A stretch of 64,000 nucleotides of DNA from Caldicellulosiruptoraceae bacterium PP1 (GTDB taxonomy: Bacteria > Bacillota > Thermoanaerobacteria > Caldicellulosiruptorales > Caldicellulosiruptoraceae): positions 558,001 to 622,000 of the forward strand of contig JBGGOQ010000001.1 in NCBI GenBank assembly GCA_041320695.1, in the 5' to 3' direction. Positions 35,945 through 46,007 of the stretch are shown here, in pieces. The position numbers and the translations under genes are program-made. The notes beneath the pieces were generated by a model, which had not been told where the DNA came from, made no database searches, and saw only the letters and a program-made list of their open reading frames with translations. Each line of letters opens with the position of its first letter. The first letter of the stretch is position 1.

Positions 35945-38900
35945 TTATCTAAGTATCATTTTCTTAACTGGTATATTTAATATTATGTTACTTGGTATTT
36001 GGTATTGTAGCCCGCTATATGAACCGTAATTATAGATTATACCGTCACCAGCATTCAATTTTACAATAAGGTTTTCTTTATCTTTGGCATCAGTTTTTAT
36101 TTTTAAAGTAAATTTAACAGTTGATGTTCCACTCGGTAAATTAGATATAATTAGGTCAAATGAATTTGCTGTTTTATTAGCAAAAGATATATTACTATTT
36201 GTTGTTGTCACATAAATTACTCCATTTTCTTTATAAAAATATGAATTTGTAGTATTTACAACATCAATAGGAATAATAACTTGTGTTAAATTAGCAATTG
36301 CATTTATTGTTAAAGAAATCGAAATGGTTGAGTTATTTGTATTAATTGTATTTCTATTTGAAAGTAAATTAACACTCGAAATATGTGTTCCAACAGATAT
36401 ATTATATAATACATTAGAATAATTACCAGCTCTATCCCAACCTGTTATAGAAATTCTATAATTTCCAGATTGAATATCACTTGATGGTGTAAATGAAAAG
36501 TTTCCGCTACTTAAAGGTTGCGATGCTATATCAATATATGTCCCTTGTACGGGATCATATTTCTGAAGTATTATAGAACCTCTTACTTCTGGATCATTAT
36601 CTGTTAATTGTCCTTTAAAAGTTGGTCTATAAGAATAAACAATATTATTACCTGAGAGATTTACATTAAATTCTGGATTTGTTCTTACATTATCATAAAT
36701 TGTTAAATTGTCAATAATTGGTGAATGTAAATCTATATATAAATCTCCTGTTTCTATTGGTGATTGAATTGATTCAAGCCCAGTTTCTGTAGCAGGATAT
36801 TTCTGGTATACTTCTACCTTATATGGTTTATTAAAATCGATAGTTTCAGATAAATTGTTTGTGATAACTTTTTCAAAGCTACCAGCTGATGAAAGTGCTA
36901 ATAAATTATTATTGTTGTTAACAACATTACCATTATTATCTTTTATTGTTATATAAACTCTAAAGTTATTATTGTAATCACTACTTTCCCCCACATTTGA
37001 ACCACTAATTTTAGGAGTTCCAGTATTTTGAAAAATATTATAATTCAATGTTGGTTTTGTTAATATTCTTTGATTGACAATTTTAATTGGAATTTCAACT
37101 TCAGTAAAAGCATTATCTGAATCAATAACTTTAAATTTGATGGTTTTGTTTAAGTTATCAACCGATTGATTATAATATATATTGTTTATTGAATCATTAA
37201 TTTCTGAACCACTATTTAAATTTGTAAATGTTTTTAGAAGTTGATAATTGTTATTAATATCTTTCATATAAACTTCAACCTTTAATGCACCTGCATCTGA
37301 AATATCATAATCAAGTGGCACAAAACTTATATCAATTGTTCTAATTTTATTTGATATTGTATATGGATTTGTTGCATTATTTTCTGGTTTAATTATATTA
37401 ATATCTGGTTTATGGTTTACTGCAAGATAAGCTTTGATTACTGTATTTACAAACATTTTAAGCTCATCTGTTTTATTTGCAATTTCGTTAGGTGCATGCC
37501 CAGTTCCTGAAAATGTTATATTTTTTGTTGAATATGTGTAGTAATAATAAGCTGAATTTGTATCGTCTTTATTTGAACTAACATCAAGATTATACCATGG
37601 AATTACATCTTCATCTTCTAAATTTAGAGTATAATACATATCATGTGTTGTTCCAACATCAATTGAATCGTTAAGTTTGTAAGGATATTCATTTATTACA
37701 CCTGAGTTTATTTTATTAACTTTTGTTGATGAAGTAAATGTTCCTCCACCGGTAACTCCACCTAACCCAGATAAAACTCTATAATAGGTATATCTCATAT
37801 ATTCTGTTGAAAATCCCTGTCCTGGAGTTCCATTATTGTTAGGGATATAAGGTGGATTAGTATACTTATAAATGTCATTAGATATCAGTTTATTGTAGTC
37901 ATCTTGATTTTTAAAAGCTTGCCCAACTTCATTTACAAAATATCTTGATAAATTCAATGGAAAGTTTGAATTAGTATCCTGAACATACCAAATTGTATCA
38001 TGTGTTAACATCAATCCTAAGCCTCTTGAATAATAATCCCATATTTGCTTCATTGCATCAGAGTTTGTTATATCTCCACCTGCATAACAATCATTAAAAC
38101 CAAAGATAATCATGTCAAAATATTTTGATAGTTCTCTATATTTAGGATAATTACCATCATTTCTATTTTTATTCGTTGTAAAAGAACTCTGAAAATCAGA
38201 TGAATAAGTAGGTATTACAGATAAATTAAAATAACCTGGATTTTTACCAAGTGGGTGCCCATCTACAATTGTATTCTCAAATTTAGTTTTTAGGTTTAAT
38301 GAGCTTAATGCACTTTGAGTTGGGGCAATTTGTAATACATTTGCATTAATTTCTATACCTTTATATTTAACTTTTCCATAAAAAACTCTTTTAATCTTTG
38401 TTTCATTATAATTTGAATCTAATGCTACAAGCTCTAATTTCCAATAAATAGGTGCACTATACACTAATGGCATAGTAAAAGTAACATTAGATAATGTATT
38501 ATAATTATTTAGTGGTTGAACACTTTTCAATTCATCTGACTTAAATAAGCCATCCCTATTTAAATCAATATATAACTTAGCTGTATAGTTATTGGAATTA
38601 TTATTTGGATTTTTAACATTAAAAGAAAAAGTTAGTGTATCCCCTGCTTTGTATTCTATATCTTCATTTGGTTTTTGAAAGTTATTAACTATCAACTTTT
38701 TGTTTGAACTTTGATATCTATTATATATTTGGCTTATAAATTTATCATAATCAAACGAGTCAATATTAGTTCTTTTACTGGTGGGCACTAAGCTATTAAA
38801 GTTTGAATATAAATTAGTATCTGTTTTGCTAAATGCAGCTACATCAAATATAACTGCTTGATTTGAGTTGAGCATATCCTTAATTGGTTTAGCTCTTAAA

Positions 38901-39298
38901 TTAGTAATATCATTATATCTTCGAGGAATAACAGTTGTACTATTATTTGCACCATTTGGGTTATTGCTATCACTCGAACCAGATACTAAACCATAATTTC
39001 CTTTCCCAAAATAAACAATATCATATTCACCATTGACATCATTTCTCATTGAGTTAAATTGATTTAATGTTATTGAAGTAACATTTATATTAGGGAATAA
39101 GGATTTATTATTATTAATAAAAGTTTTTAATGCAGGTGTGTCTTTGAAATCAGGTATAATTTCAAGAATATTTATGTTATCATTTATAACCTGATTAGAA
39201 TTACCTCCACCATAAACCAATTTATTTGTTAATAAAAATGTGATAATAATTCCTATTATTAGTAATGGCACTAAAAAAAATAATTTTTTGTTTTTCAT
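35945..39298 (-). CDS. Large DUF5057-type surface protein at the pilus operon end
   Basis: A 1117-residue protein anchored by one N-terminal membrane helix (FFLVPLLIIGIIITFLLTNK) and otherwise external. The N-terminal two-thirds fits DUF5057: NILEIIPDF, YDIVYFGKGNYGLVSG, a Rossmann-like segment FDMIIFGFNDCYAGGDIT and GLGLMLTHDT. From about residue 630 come beta-sandwich modules (PDINIIKPENNATNP; GNYRISITGWDRAGNYSN) of the Ig/FN3 kind. A C-terminal cohesin-like strand set ends near VKLNAGDGIIYNYGSYSG. Asn and Ser are abundant. It is the last gene of the type IV pilus operon, 21 bases after the PilX-like gene. A tip or surface adhesin role is inference. Confidence 0.7.
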   Translation of the reverse strand: MKNKKLFFLVPLLIIGIIITFLLTNKLVYGGGNSNQVINDNINILEIIPDFKDTPALKTFINNNKSLFPNINVTSITLNQFNSMRNDVNGEYDIVYFGKGNYGLVSGSSDSNNPNGANNSTTVIPRRYNDITNLRAKPIKDMLNSNQAVIFDVAAFSKTDTNLYSNFNSLVPTSKRTNIDSFDYDKFISQIYNRYQSSNKKLIVNNFQKPNEDIEYKAGDTLTFSFNVKNPNNNSNNYTAKLYIDLNRDGLFKSDELKSVQPLNNYNTLSNVTFTMPLVYSAPIYWKLELVALDSNYNETKIKRVFYGKVKYKGIEINANVLQIAPTQSALSSLNLKTKFENTIVDGHPLGKNPGYFNLSVIPTYSSDFQSSFTTNKNRNDGNYPKYRELSKYFDMIIFGFNDCYAGGDITNSDAMKQIWDYYSRGLGLMLTHDTIWYVQDTNSNFPLNLSRYFVNEVGQAFKNQDDYNKLISNDIYKYTNPPYIPNNNGTPGQGFSTEYMRYTYYRVLSGLGGVTGGGTFTSSTKVNKINSGVINEYPYKLNDSIDVGTTHDMYYTLNLEDEDVIPWYNLDVSSNKDDTNSAYYYYTYSTKNITFSGTGHAPNEIANKTDELKMFVNTVIKAYLAVNHKPDINIIKPENNATNPYTISNKIRTIDISFVPLDYDISDAGALKVEVYMKDINNNYQLLKTFTNLNSGSEINDSINNIYYNQSVDNLNKTIKFKVIDSDNAFTEVEIPIKIVNQRILTKPTLNYNIFQNTGTPKISGSNVGESSDYNNNFRVYITIKDNNGNVVNNNNNLLALSSAGSFEKVITNNLSETIDFNKPYKVEVYQKYPATETGLESIQSPIETGDLYIDLHSPIIDNLTIYDNVRTNPEFNVNLSGNNIVYSYRPTFKGQLTDNDPEVRGSIILQKYDPVQGTYIDIASQPLSSGNFSFTPSSDIQSGNYRISITGWDRAGNYSNVLYNISVGTHISSVNLLSNRNTINTNNSTISISLTINAIANLTQVIIPIDVVNTTNSYFYKENGVIYVTTTNSNISFANKTANSFDLIISNLPSGTSTVKFTLKIKTDAKDKENLIVKLNAGDGIIYNYGSYSGLQYQIPSNIILNIPVKKMILR

Positions 39299-39319
39299 TT
39301 ATAACACCTCAAACTCATT

Positions 39320-41905
39320 TTACTTTATTAATTGTCTGCGATAAATAACTTTTATGTTTGATTTTGTTACCTTCTCTGGTGATGTCAAAAATGGTATTTC
39401 AATCATATTGTTAAAATCTACTCCTTTAATAAAGAAATTATAAAGTTGGCCTAATTTTTTCAAAACGTTACTATCTAAGCTGTAATAATTCATTAGCTCA
39501 CCTGATTTTTGTTTGTTGTAATTAATTTCAATATCACCATTTCCGCTAAAAATTATATCACCTCCTGCAATAATATTTCCGTATAATTTTACCGTCCCGC
39601 TTAAGGAATTTTTAATGTTAATATTTTTTTTGCTCACTAATAATACTGAGTAATCATTTAGACCATTTAATAATCCTTGATAACTACCTATGTCTATATC
39701 AATATCATTTTTACTAATAATTATTAATTTTTTTAATGTTGTGTCAAAAATTGTTAATGTATCTGAGCTAAGTGCATTAAAATCAACAAAATCATTTAAC
39801 TCAAAATCAACTTGATTAGGGTCATTTGTTATATTACCTTTACCTCTTAAATTTAGTTTGTCTATTAAAGCTTTTTTTATTGGAAATATTAAATTATTTT
39901 TTAAATTGTTAATAAAGGTAGCATTGATATTAGAACTTAAGTCTACAAATTTATCACCTAGTTTAGTTTTAATATAATTTAGGTTAGGTATATATATATT
40001 CCTTGACAAATAAATCTTTCCATTTGCATTAAATAAAAAATTAAAATAACTTGTATTATATATATCGTTTGGATCTACTGATATATTACCACCCCCAACC
40101 GAAATATTGTCGCCATAATTATATTCCATATCGTAATTATCGGCATCAATACTATGAGCAGCCAAATAATGTAGAACAAAACTTGTTGCATTATCTGGTC
40201 CAGCTTCTTTAATATCATATAAGCTTATGTTATCATCAGTCCCTGAAGCATTATCTCTAATTTTATAATTAGTATAATAAGACGCATTGAATATCGAATT
40301 TGTATCATTATCTGTAAAACCTAAGTTGTTTAATTCAGTACTATTAACTCCTTTAAAATATTGATAAATTAAAAAATTGGGAAGAAGTGAAGAACTTTCA
40401 GCTGTTCTGAACAGTTTATTGTTATGATCATTAACATTATCAACAAATGCTACACCAAATAAAACAACATTTCGAGCAATGTTTAGTTGAGCAGTATCTT
40501 CATTTATAACAATTGATGGTGATGAGTTATAATTTGTATCACTTTGGGCATCTTCAAAGCCAATTAAAGATCCACCTATATCAATTTTACTATTTTTAGC
40601 ATACATAGAAAGATTATCAGCAATATATGCATTACCGCCAATGTTAATGATTGAATTTTGTGATGTTTCTTCAGTTACAATACTATGGCAATAAACATTA
40701 TTTGTAACTGTAATTGTAGAATTATTTGCAATAGTTCTTATAAAACCACCTAAAATAGAATATCTAATCCAATCCTCAGAACTACTAGGATAAGTAATAA
40801 TTGGATATCCTAAATATATATTCCCATCAATATATATATTTCCACTAACTGTTGATGTTGAGCTTATGATATTATTTAGATAATTTTGAGAATTTGCATC
40901 TATCTTATTATTATCAGCATAATTAAGATTATCAATTGTATTTTGATCTAAGCCTACAATAAGACCCCCAAATTTATCAGATGAATATTGGCTATCAACA
41001 TTATTATAAGTAGATTTAGCTAAAATATCGCCTTTAATTATTAATTTTTTCCCACCATTTGCAACAAATATATTTCTACCACTATATAATGTATAATCTA
41101 ATATCCCATTAAATCCCCTTTTAATACTTTTTTGTGAAAAAACTAAGTTTTGATCTTTAAAAGGAAGTATATTGATTTTACTAATTAATGCTCTTTTTGT
41201 TTTATCACTTAAATTAATAACTTGTACTTCTAAATTAATATCAATTGGATCAATTGAACCAAAATGATAATCAATATTTGAAGGTGAATTTGATAAATTT
41301 GTATATGAAATTTGAATATTAGGTATGTTAAATTCAATATTGTCTAAAAAATCTTTAAGATCATTCCATGAATCTATTGAAATATTATTAGTGTTATAAA
41401 CAACTTCAAATACAGGTGAATCTGATTGATTATTAAAAAACTTTTTAATATAGTTTTTGTATTCTTTAACAAAAGCATCTCTAATTCTATTTGCGTACCA
41501 TGATTGTATATTAGATAAGGCTTGGTCATATTGTTGTTGTGTATAAATGCCATCATGTAAGTAACTATCATATGCTACAGTTTGTGTTAAATAATAGTTA
41601 TAAATACCTTTAGGTGTATATAAATCATTAATATCACCATTATTAGTGTTTAATGCTCCACTTGGCGTAAAAAAATAGTCATTAGTTTTTTTTCTTGCAT
41701 CTTCAGCCATTTGGTCTAAATAAAATATTATACGTTCTAAAACACTTTCTGTATCATAATAAGCTTTATTCTTGCTATAATAGCTATTACTTTGCCTTAT
41801 CGATGAAACAGTAAGCTCAATAATACCAGCAGATAATGTAAATAAAACAGCCATAAATATAATTATTATTATCAATGAAGAACCTTTATAGGTAGTTCTT
41901 TTCAT
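39320..41905 (-). CDS. PilX-like large pilus-associated protein
   Basis: An 861-residue protein with an N-terminal hydrophobic helix after a basic start (SSLIIIIIFMAVLFTLSAGI), like PilX/PilX_N proteins of type IV pili; no classical prepilin cleavage motif (GFxxxE) is seen. The central region (about 270-520) has beta-helix-like repeats: LIIKGDILAKST, SGNIYIDGNIYLGY, STITVTNNVYCHS, INIGGNAYIADNLS, SKIDIGGSLIGF, as in polymer-forming or pectin-lyase-like folds. A second such region lies at about 745-815 (NINIKNSLSGTVKLYGNIIA). Function is unknown. It follows a pseudopilin gene directly and has AGGGTGA as ribosome-binding site. Confidence 0.7.
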   Translation of the reverse strand: MKRTTYKGSSLIIIIIFMAVLFTLSAGIIELTVSSIRQSNSYYSKNKAYYDTESVLERIIFYLDQMAEDARKKTNDYFFTPSGALNTNNGDINDLYTPKGIYNYYLTQTVAYDSYLHDGIYTQQQYDQALSNIQSWYANRIRDAFVKEYKNYIKKFFNNQSDSPVFEVVYNTNNISIDSWNDLKDFLDNIEFNIPNIQISYTNLSNSPSNIDYHFGSIDPIDINLEVQVINLSDKTKRALISKINILPFKDQNLVFSQKSIKRGFNGILDYTLYSGRNIFVANGGKKLIIKGDILAKSTYNNVDSQYSSDKFGGLIVGLDQNTIDNLNYADNNKIDANSQNYLNNIISSTSTVSGNIYIDGNIYLGYPIITYPSSSEDWIRYSILGGFIRTIANNSTITVTNNVYCHSIVTEETSQNSIINIGGNAYIADNLSMYAKNSKIDIGGSLIGFEDAQSDTNYNSSPSIVINEDTAQLNIARNVVLFGVAFVDNVNDHNNKLFRTAESSSLLPNFLIYQYFKGVNSTELNNLGFTDNDTNSIFNASYYTNYKIRDNASGTDDNISLYDIKEAGPDNATSFVLHYLAAHSIDADNYDMEYNYGDNISVGGGNISVDPNDIYNTSYFNFLFNANGKIYLSRNIYIPNLNYIKTKLGDKFVDLSSNINATFINNLKNNLIFPIKKALIDKLNLRGKGNITNDPNQVDFELNDFVDFNALSSDTLTIFDTTLKKLIIISKNDIDIDIGSYQGLLNGLNDYSVLLVSKKNINIKNSLSGTVKLYGNIIAGGDIIFSGNGDIEINYNKQKSGELMNYYSLDSNVLKKLGQLYNFFIKGVDFNNMIEIPFLTSPEKVTKSNIKVIYRRQLIK

Positions 41906-42700
41906 CTATTTCACCCTATTCGAATAATAAAATGTAGCCTGCTTCAACATATTGTTTTTATTATCTTTTATTGATAAATCAATCTTTTTAATAAATTCAC
42001 TCTCATTATTTATGGTTTGTATATCTCTTTTGTCAAATGAGATAAAAGGAGACAATGCAGCAATTTTTATATTTTGCCCAATTCCGCTATTATACCAAAA
42101 TTGGAACATAGTATCTGTAAGATTATCTGAAAAATCATAAACACCATCTAGTAATAATACTAATTTTGTTGTTGAAGTATTTGATATTAAGTAGCCTCCT
42201 AATTTAGAATTTGAAACAGTAAAAGAAATATCTGCAATGTTATTATCATCTTTATAAATGTAATATGTTGCTATTTTATTTGATGAATTATATACAATTT
42301 TAACCTTTATTTTATTAATTTGAGTAGTTGACAAATTAATATTATAAGAGCTTGAACCAGATAATATTTCAGCAGTATTATTATTTATATTTATTGTAAA
42401 ATCAACTTCACTATTTTGAATACCTCTGATATCCGTTTGCCTGTAGTTTGGATCAATATTATATTCTAGTTTATATTTACCACCATAATAATCTATTGAC
42501 CCACTTCCAGTAATATTTTCATAAATAACTTTCTCCACTGCATTATTCAATACTTGAGCAACTTCAATATTTATCTGTGCTTTAACATTTGCTTGAATAC
42601 TTTGCTTAATAATAATCCCAATTGGAATAATCAATATTGCAAATATCGCAACAGAAATCATAACCTCAACTAAAGTAAAGCCATTATATTTTTTCGACAT
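41906..42700 (-). CDS. Type IV pseudopilin (PilV-like)
   Basis: A 264-residue prepilin. The cleavage and methylation motif NGFTLVEVMISVAIFAIL includes G(-1), F1 and E5. A polar globular domain follows. An in-frame extension up to 42754 would put 18 residues before the family start; ATG 42700, behind GGAAGTGG, gives the usual short basic leader (MSKKYN). The start lies 17 bases inside the pilO end. As it precedes the PilX-like gene, it may be a minor pilin that initiates fibre assembly. Confidence 0.88.
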   Translation of the reverse strand: MSKKYNGFTLVEVMISVAIFAILIIPIGIIIKQSIQANVKAQINIEVAQVLNNAVEKVIYENITGSGSIDYYGGKYKLEYNIDPNYRQTDIRGIQNSEVDFTININNNTAEILSGSSSYNINLSTTQINKIKVKIVYNSSNKIATYYIYKDDNNIADISFTVSNSKLGGYLISNTSTTKLVLLLDGVYDFSDNLTDTMFQFWYNSGIGQNIKIAALSPFISFDKRDIQTINNESEFIKKIDLSIKDNKNNMLKQATFYYSNRVK

Positions 42701-43946
42701 ATATACCACTTCCATCAAGTTGAGTTCGAACTCTAGGCTTTTTAATATCGTCATCTTTAATATATACTTTTACTGTTTTGTCACTTTGATTATGTATATT
42801 TACAATCACTATGTTGTTATCTTTTTCATATCTTCTACTAGTTGAGTATATTGCAATAATAATATCCCTTCCAATAGGATTAAACTTTTCAAAATTATTT
42901 TTAGGATACTGTGATTTTCCGGTTTTATATTGATACAAATAATTACCTTTATTACCTTTTATATATAAATGTATATTCTCTGATAATTTGTTAGCTCCAA
43001 ATATTGAAACACTACCTGTTTTCTCTATAACCACATTAGTTGTTGGTGATTCTATTGTTGAAACCGAAATGGTAAAATCAGCATTTTTTATATTAATATT
43101 ATTTTTATTATCTTGTGATTGAGAAGGAATATTATTATTGCTATTATTTTTATTAGTGTTACTATTTTTATCAGGTAGTATAACAATTGCCGAATTGCCA
43201 TTATTATCTAATTGTTGTTTGCCATTTGATTGTAAATTATTATTAGTAGGCAACTGATTATTACCTTGGCTAATAGCATTGTTCTTACTTGTATTATTAT
43301 CAGTAGCATTTAATTTGGGGATATTTTTGCTTGAAAATAAATCGCCTTTACCTGTTTTTATATCAAAATCATACCATTTTCTTGTAGGTGCCAATTCATC
43401 AATAAATCCAAAAAACTTTAAATTAAAATTAGCCATAACTTTATTCTGTACATTGTTAATATTAATAGAATCAATTGCATATAAAGGAGTAAAATCTTTT
43501 TGGGAAGCTAATAATTTTTTAAAATCATAATAGCTTATAGTCCAATTTTGTTGCATTGAAAAATAATATACCTGATTAATTCCAGGTAATTCAGGTAAAT
43601 CTAAAAATTGTTTTTGAGATAATGTGATATTTTGTAATGTATTATTGTATTGTTTTGCTAATCTTTTTATATCCAAAACAGTAAATTTTTCATCTTGATT
43701 GGGTGGTAAATATGAACTTAACCTATTATAATCATTTTCGATAGTCTTTATTTTATCTTTGTTTGCATTATATATTGCTAATCTTTGTATTATTTCATCA
43801 TATCTATTTTTAAGATTAGTATTTTCCTTAGATACTAAATCAATCTTTTCAGAAAATGGTAAATAGAAAAAATTGTAAAATAAGAACCCTATAATTATCA
43901 TAAATAATACTAACAATAATTTTTTGTCTCTTTCAGATAAACTCAA
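42684..43946 (-). CDS. pilO: Enlarged PilO-type pilus assembly protein
   Basis: A 420-residue bitopic membrane protein. Residues 1-200 match PilO: short cytoplasmic start, one membrane helix (LLVLFMIIIGFLFYNFFYLP), a coiled coil and a ferredoxin-like domain. Normal PilO ends near 200-210. Here an Asn/Gln/Ser-rich linker (about 215-290) leads to an extra beta-rich domain (about 290-420: GSVSIFGANKLSENIHLYIK, ending GSGIYVEKI). GTG 43955 overlaps the ribosome-binding site GGGGAAG; TTG 43946 is 8 bases from it and is used. It follows pilM and pilN. The extra domain may replace PilP in this monoderm, which is inference. Confidence 0.85.
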   Translation of the reverse strand: MSLSERDKKLLLVLFMIIIGFLFYNFFYLPFSEKIDLVSKENTNLKNRYDEIIQRLAIYNANKDKIKTIENDYNRLSSYLPPNQDEKFTVLDIKRLAKQYNNTLQNITLSQKQFLDLPELPGINQVYYFSMQQNWTISYYDFKKLLASQKDFTPLYAIDSININNVQNKVMANFNLKFFGFIDELAPTRKWYDFDIKTGKGDLFSSKNIPKLNATDNNTSKNNAISQGNNQLPTNNNLQSNGKQQLDNNGNSAIVILPDKNSNTNKNNSNNNIPSQSQDNKNNINIKNADFTISVSTIESPTTNVVIEKTGSVSIFGANKLSENIHLYIKGNKGNYLYQYKTGKSQYPKNNFEKFNPIGRDIIIAIYSTSRRYEKDNNIVIVNIHNQSDKTVKVYIKDDDIKKPRVRTQLDGSGIYVEKI

Positions 43947-43951
43947 TAAAA

Positions 43952-44491
43952 TCACTTCCCCACAATGTCTGCTGAAATAATTGATGTATATATACTATTA
44001 CTTGAATTTATAGTATTAAAAGAAATATTACTAAAATACCCACTATTTTGCATATTATATACAAACTGTGTCACTGTTTCATATGAATCCCCACTAATAT
44101 TACATGTTACTTTGTTTAATTCTAAATTAACATTATTATACACTATCTTTGATGGAGCAATATTTTCTAAAATATCAAGAGTTTTTAGATATCTTTGATG
44201 TTGAATTATTATATAATCTAATATTGTTTGCTTTTGGTTTAGTAAGTTTTTCTTTTTAGTAAATATTTCAACTTGTGCAAGTTGTTGCTGCTTAACATTA
44301 ATTTCATTATTTAATCTTTTATTATCATTTATTATCATATTATATTTGGTTACATTTGTTGAAAAAATAAAAACTAATATCAATATTTCTAAAATAAATA
44401 ATAACACAAAAACTCTTGTACCTTTTGATTGTGGTTTTGATGAAAGAATATACGCTTCATATAAGTTTATATCTTTTAGCTTATTTGCCAA
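43952..44491 (-). CDS. pilN: PilN-type pilus assembly protein
   Basis: A 179-residue PilN. The N-terminal cytoplasmic peptide DINLYEAYILSS contains the NLY-type PilM-binding motif. One membrane helix (FVLLFILEILILVFIFS) precedes a coiled coil and an external ferredoxin-like domain. The start is TTG 44491-44489 behind AAGGGAG. It forms the inner-membrane alignment complex with PilM (cytoplasm) and PilO. Confidence 0.92.
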   Translation of the reverse strand: MANKLKDINLYEAYILSSKPQSKGTRVFVLLFILEILILVFIFSTNVTKYNMIINDNKRLNNEINVKQQQLAQVEIFTKKKNLLNQKQTILDYIIIQHQRYLKTLDILENIAPSKIVYNNVNLELNKVTCNISGDSYETVTQFVYNMQNSGYFSNISFNTINSSNSIYTSIISADIVGK

Positions 44492-44513
44492 ATTTATCGC
44501 TCCCTTGTCAACA

Positions 44514-45482
44514 TTATAAGATACCGCTAAAACATATTGAATAAGAAAAAAGATCTGATTTATTTAAAATTACTCTGTTTTCAATCAATTGTATATCTGT
44601 TAATAGTTCTATTTGTGTATTTATCTTAGAATTTAGCATTGAGCTTATATCAAAGTGTTGGCATACTTCTCCTGTTAAATAAATCTTAGAAATATCTTTT
44701 GGGTTTTGTTCTCTTGATTTATAAAATTCATAAAATTTAACTATATTTTCTACAATTTCATTTATGACATACATAAACATATTTTCAATGCTTAAACCAT
44801 AATCGTTACCTTCCTTAAACATCCTCTCAAGATCATAGTTTGGAAATGTCTTAGCTATAATAATATTTTGATCTTCTGCTATAACTGTTGTAATAAAATA
44901 ACGCATTAAATTGACAATAAGATATAAAGAATTTTTTTCTTCTTTTCTTATTTCTCTTTCATGATATACAAGTTTAGTAAGTGAATTTGCTTCTATATCA
45001 ATTTTATTTATCTTTAAATTAAGATCACTAAATGCTTCTATTATTCCTTCTATTATACTTTTAGGTACTGCAACCAAAAGTATCTTTTGTTTCTTTTGTT
45101 TATTATCAATAAATTTTGTAATCTGTTTATAATCAATTAGATAGTTATCCATATTAACTGGAAAATATTGTCTTGATTCAAACTGAATTAAAGAATGTGT
45201 TTTCTCTTTTGGTAAATCAGGAATAACTAATTCACGGATTAACATATTAGGAAGTCCAGAAATAATAATATTTATTCCCCTTCTGTTAAAATTATTTGAA
45301 AAATAAAATTTTTCCATAACATCAATTAATAGTTTTTTATCAACCCGTATATCATCTATAAAAATTGGATCTTCTAAATTATGTTCAGAATATTTGCTAA
45401 TAAATAACTTTTTATTTGAATAGCTACCTTGACAAACTTTAATAATACTTCGTCCTAGTTCAATAGATACAACTTGACTCAT
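44514..45482 (-). CDS. pilM: PilM actin-like pilus assembly ATPase
   Basis: A 322-residue actin-fold (ASKHA) protein that binds the cytoplasmic tail of PilN. VSIELGRSIIKVCQG is the phosphate-1 region; ISGLPNMLIRELVIPDLPKE and the segment IYLTGEVCQHFDI near the C-terminus fit PilM. Upstream codons to 45503 are excluded because AAAGGAG lies before ATG 45482. pilM, pilN and pilO are contiguous and in standard order. Confidence 0.93.
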   Translation of the reverse strand: MSQVVSIELGRSIIKVCQGSYSNKKLFISKYSEHNLEDPIFIDDIRVDKKLLIDVMEKFYFSNNFNRRGINIIISGLPNMLIRELVIPDLPKEKTHSLIQFESRQYFPVNMDNYLIDYKQITKFIDNKQKKQKILLVAVPKSIIEGIIEAFSDLNLKINKIDIEANSLTKLVYHEREIRKEEKNSLYLIVNLMRYFITTVIAEDQNIIIAKTFPNYDLERMFKEGNDYGLSIENMFMYVINEIVENIVKFYEFYKSREQNPKDISKIYLTGEVCQHFDISSMLNSKINTQIELLTDIQLIENRVILNKSDLFSYSICFSGIL

Positions 45483-45503
45483 GTAATAAAACTCCTTTGG
45501 CAA

Positions 45504-46007
45504 TTAGTCGTTTCTGATATTATGAAAAACTTCGTAAGTTTTTTTTATATTATTCATTTTATAATTAACAATTATCTTTATGTTAATATAACTACCGCTT
45601 TGAAAATCTACTTGCATATCATCAATATATCCATCAAGATACTTGTTAGAGATAGAACCATTCCAAATGGTAATAGAAGATGTATTAGGATAAAACATTA
45701 TTTTTATATCAGTTGTTGAGGGCTGATAAATTGTAAACTGCACCTTTTTATAATTAATGCTATTGTCTAACACATTTCTAAATTCATTATATTGTATCGT
45801 ATTCTGATCAGCCATTTGTAACCATTGATTTATATTATCAATTAATGTTTTAGCTTGGCTATCAATATTTGTTTTCTTTGACTCTCTAGATATTATCTTA
45901 AAGTTACTATTAAAAAAAGAATAAACTGCTGTCAATATTATAATAAGAATTGCACTAGCTATAATTATCTCAATTAATGTAAATGCTTTATAATTTATCT
46001 TTTTCAT
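45504..46007 (-). CDS. Type IV pseudopilin
   Basis: A 167-residue prepilin-like protein: leader MKKINYKA, then FTLIEIIIASAILIIILTAV with E5. Position -1 is Ala instead of Gly, which most prepilin peptidases tolerate. The globular part is short and polar (QWLQMADQNTIQYNEF). ATG 46007 overlaps the stop of the preceding pseudopilin (ATGA), so the pair is translationally coupled. It is a likely minor pilin. Confidence 0.85.
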   Translation of the reverse strand: MKKINYKAFTLIEIIIASAILIIILTAVYSFFNSNFKIISRESKKTNIDSQAKTLIDNINQWLQMADQNTIQYNEFRNVLDNSINYKKVQFTIYQPSTTDIKIMFYPNTSSITIWNGSISNKYLDGYIDDMQVDFQSGSYINIKIIVNYKMNNIKKTYEVFHNIRND

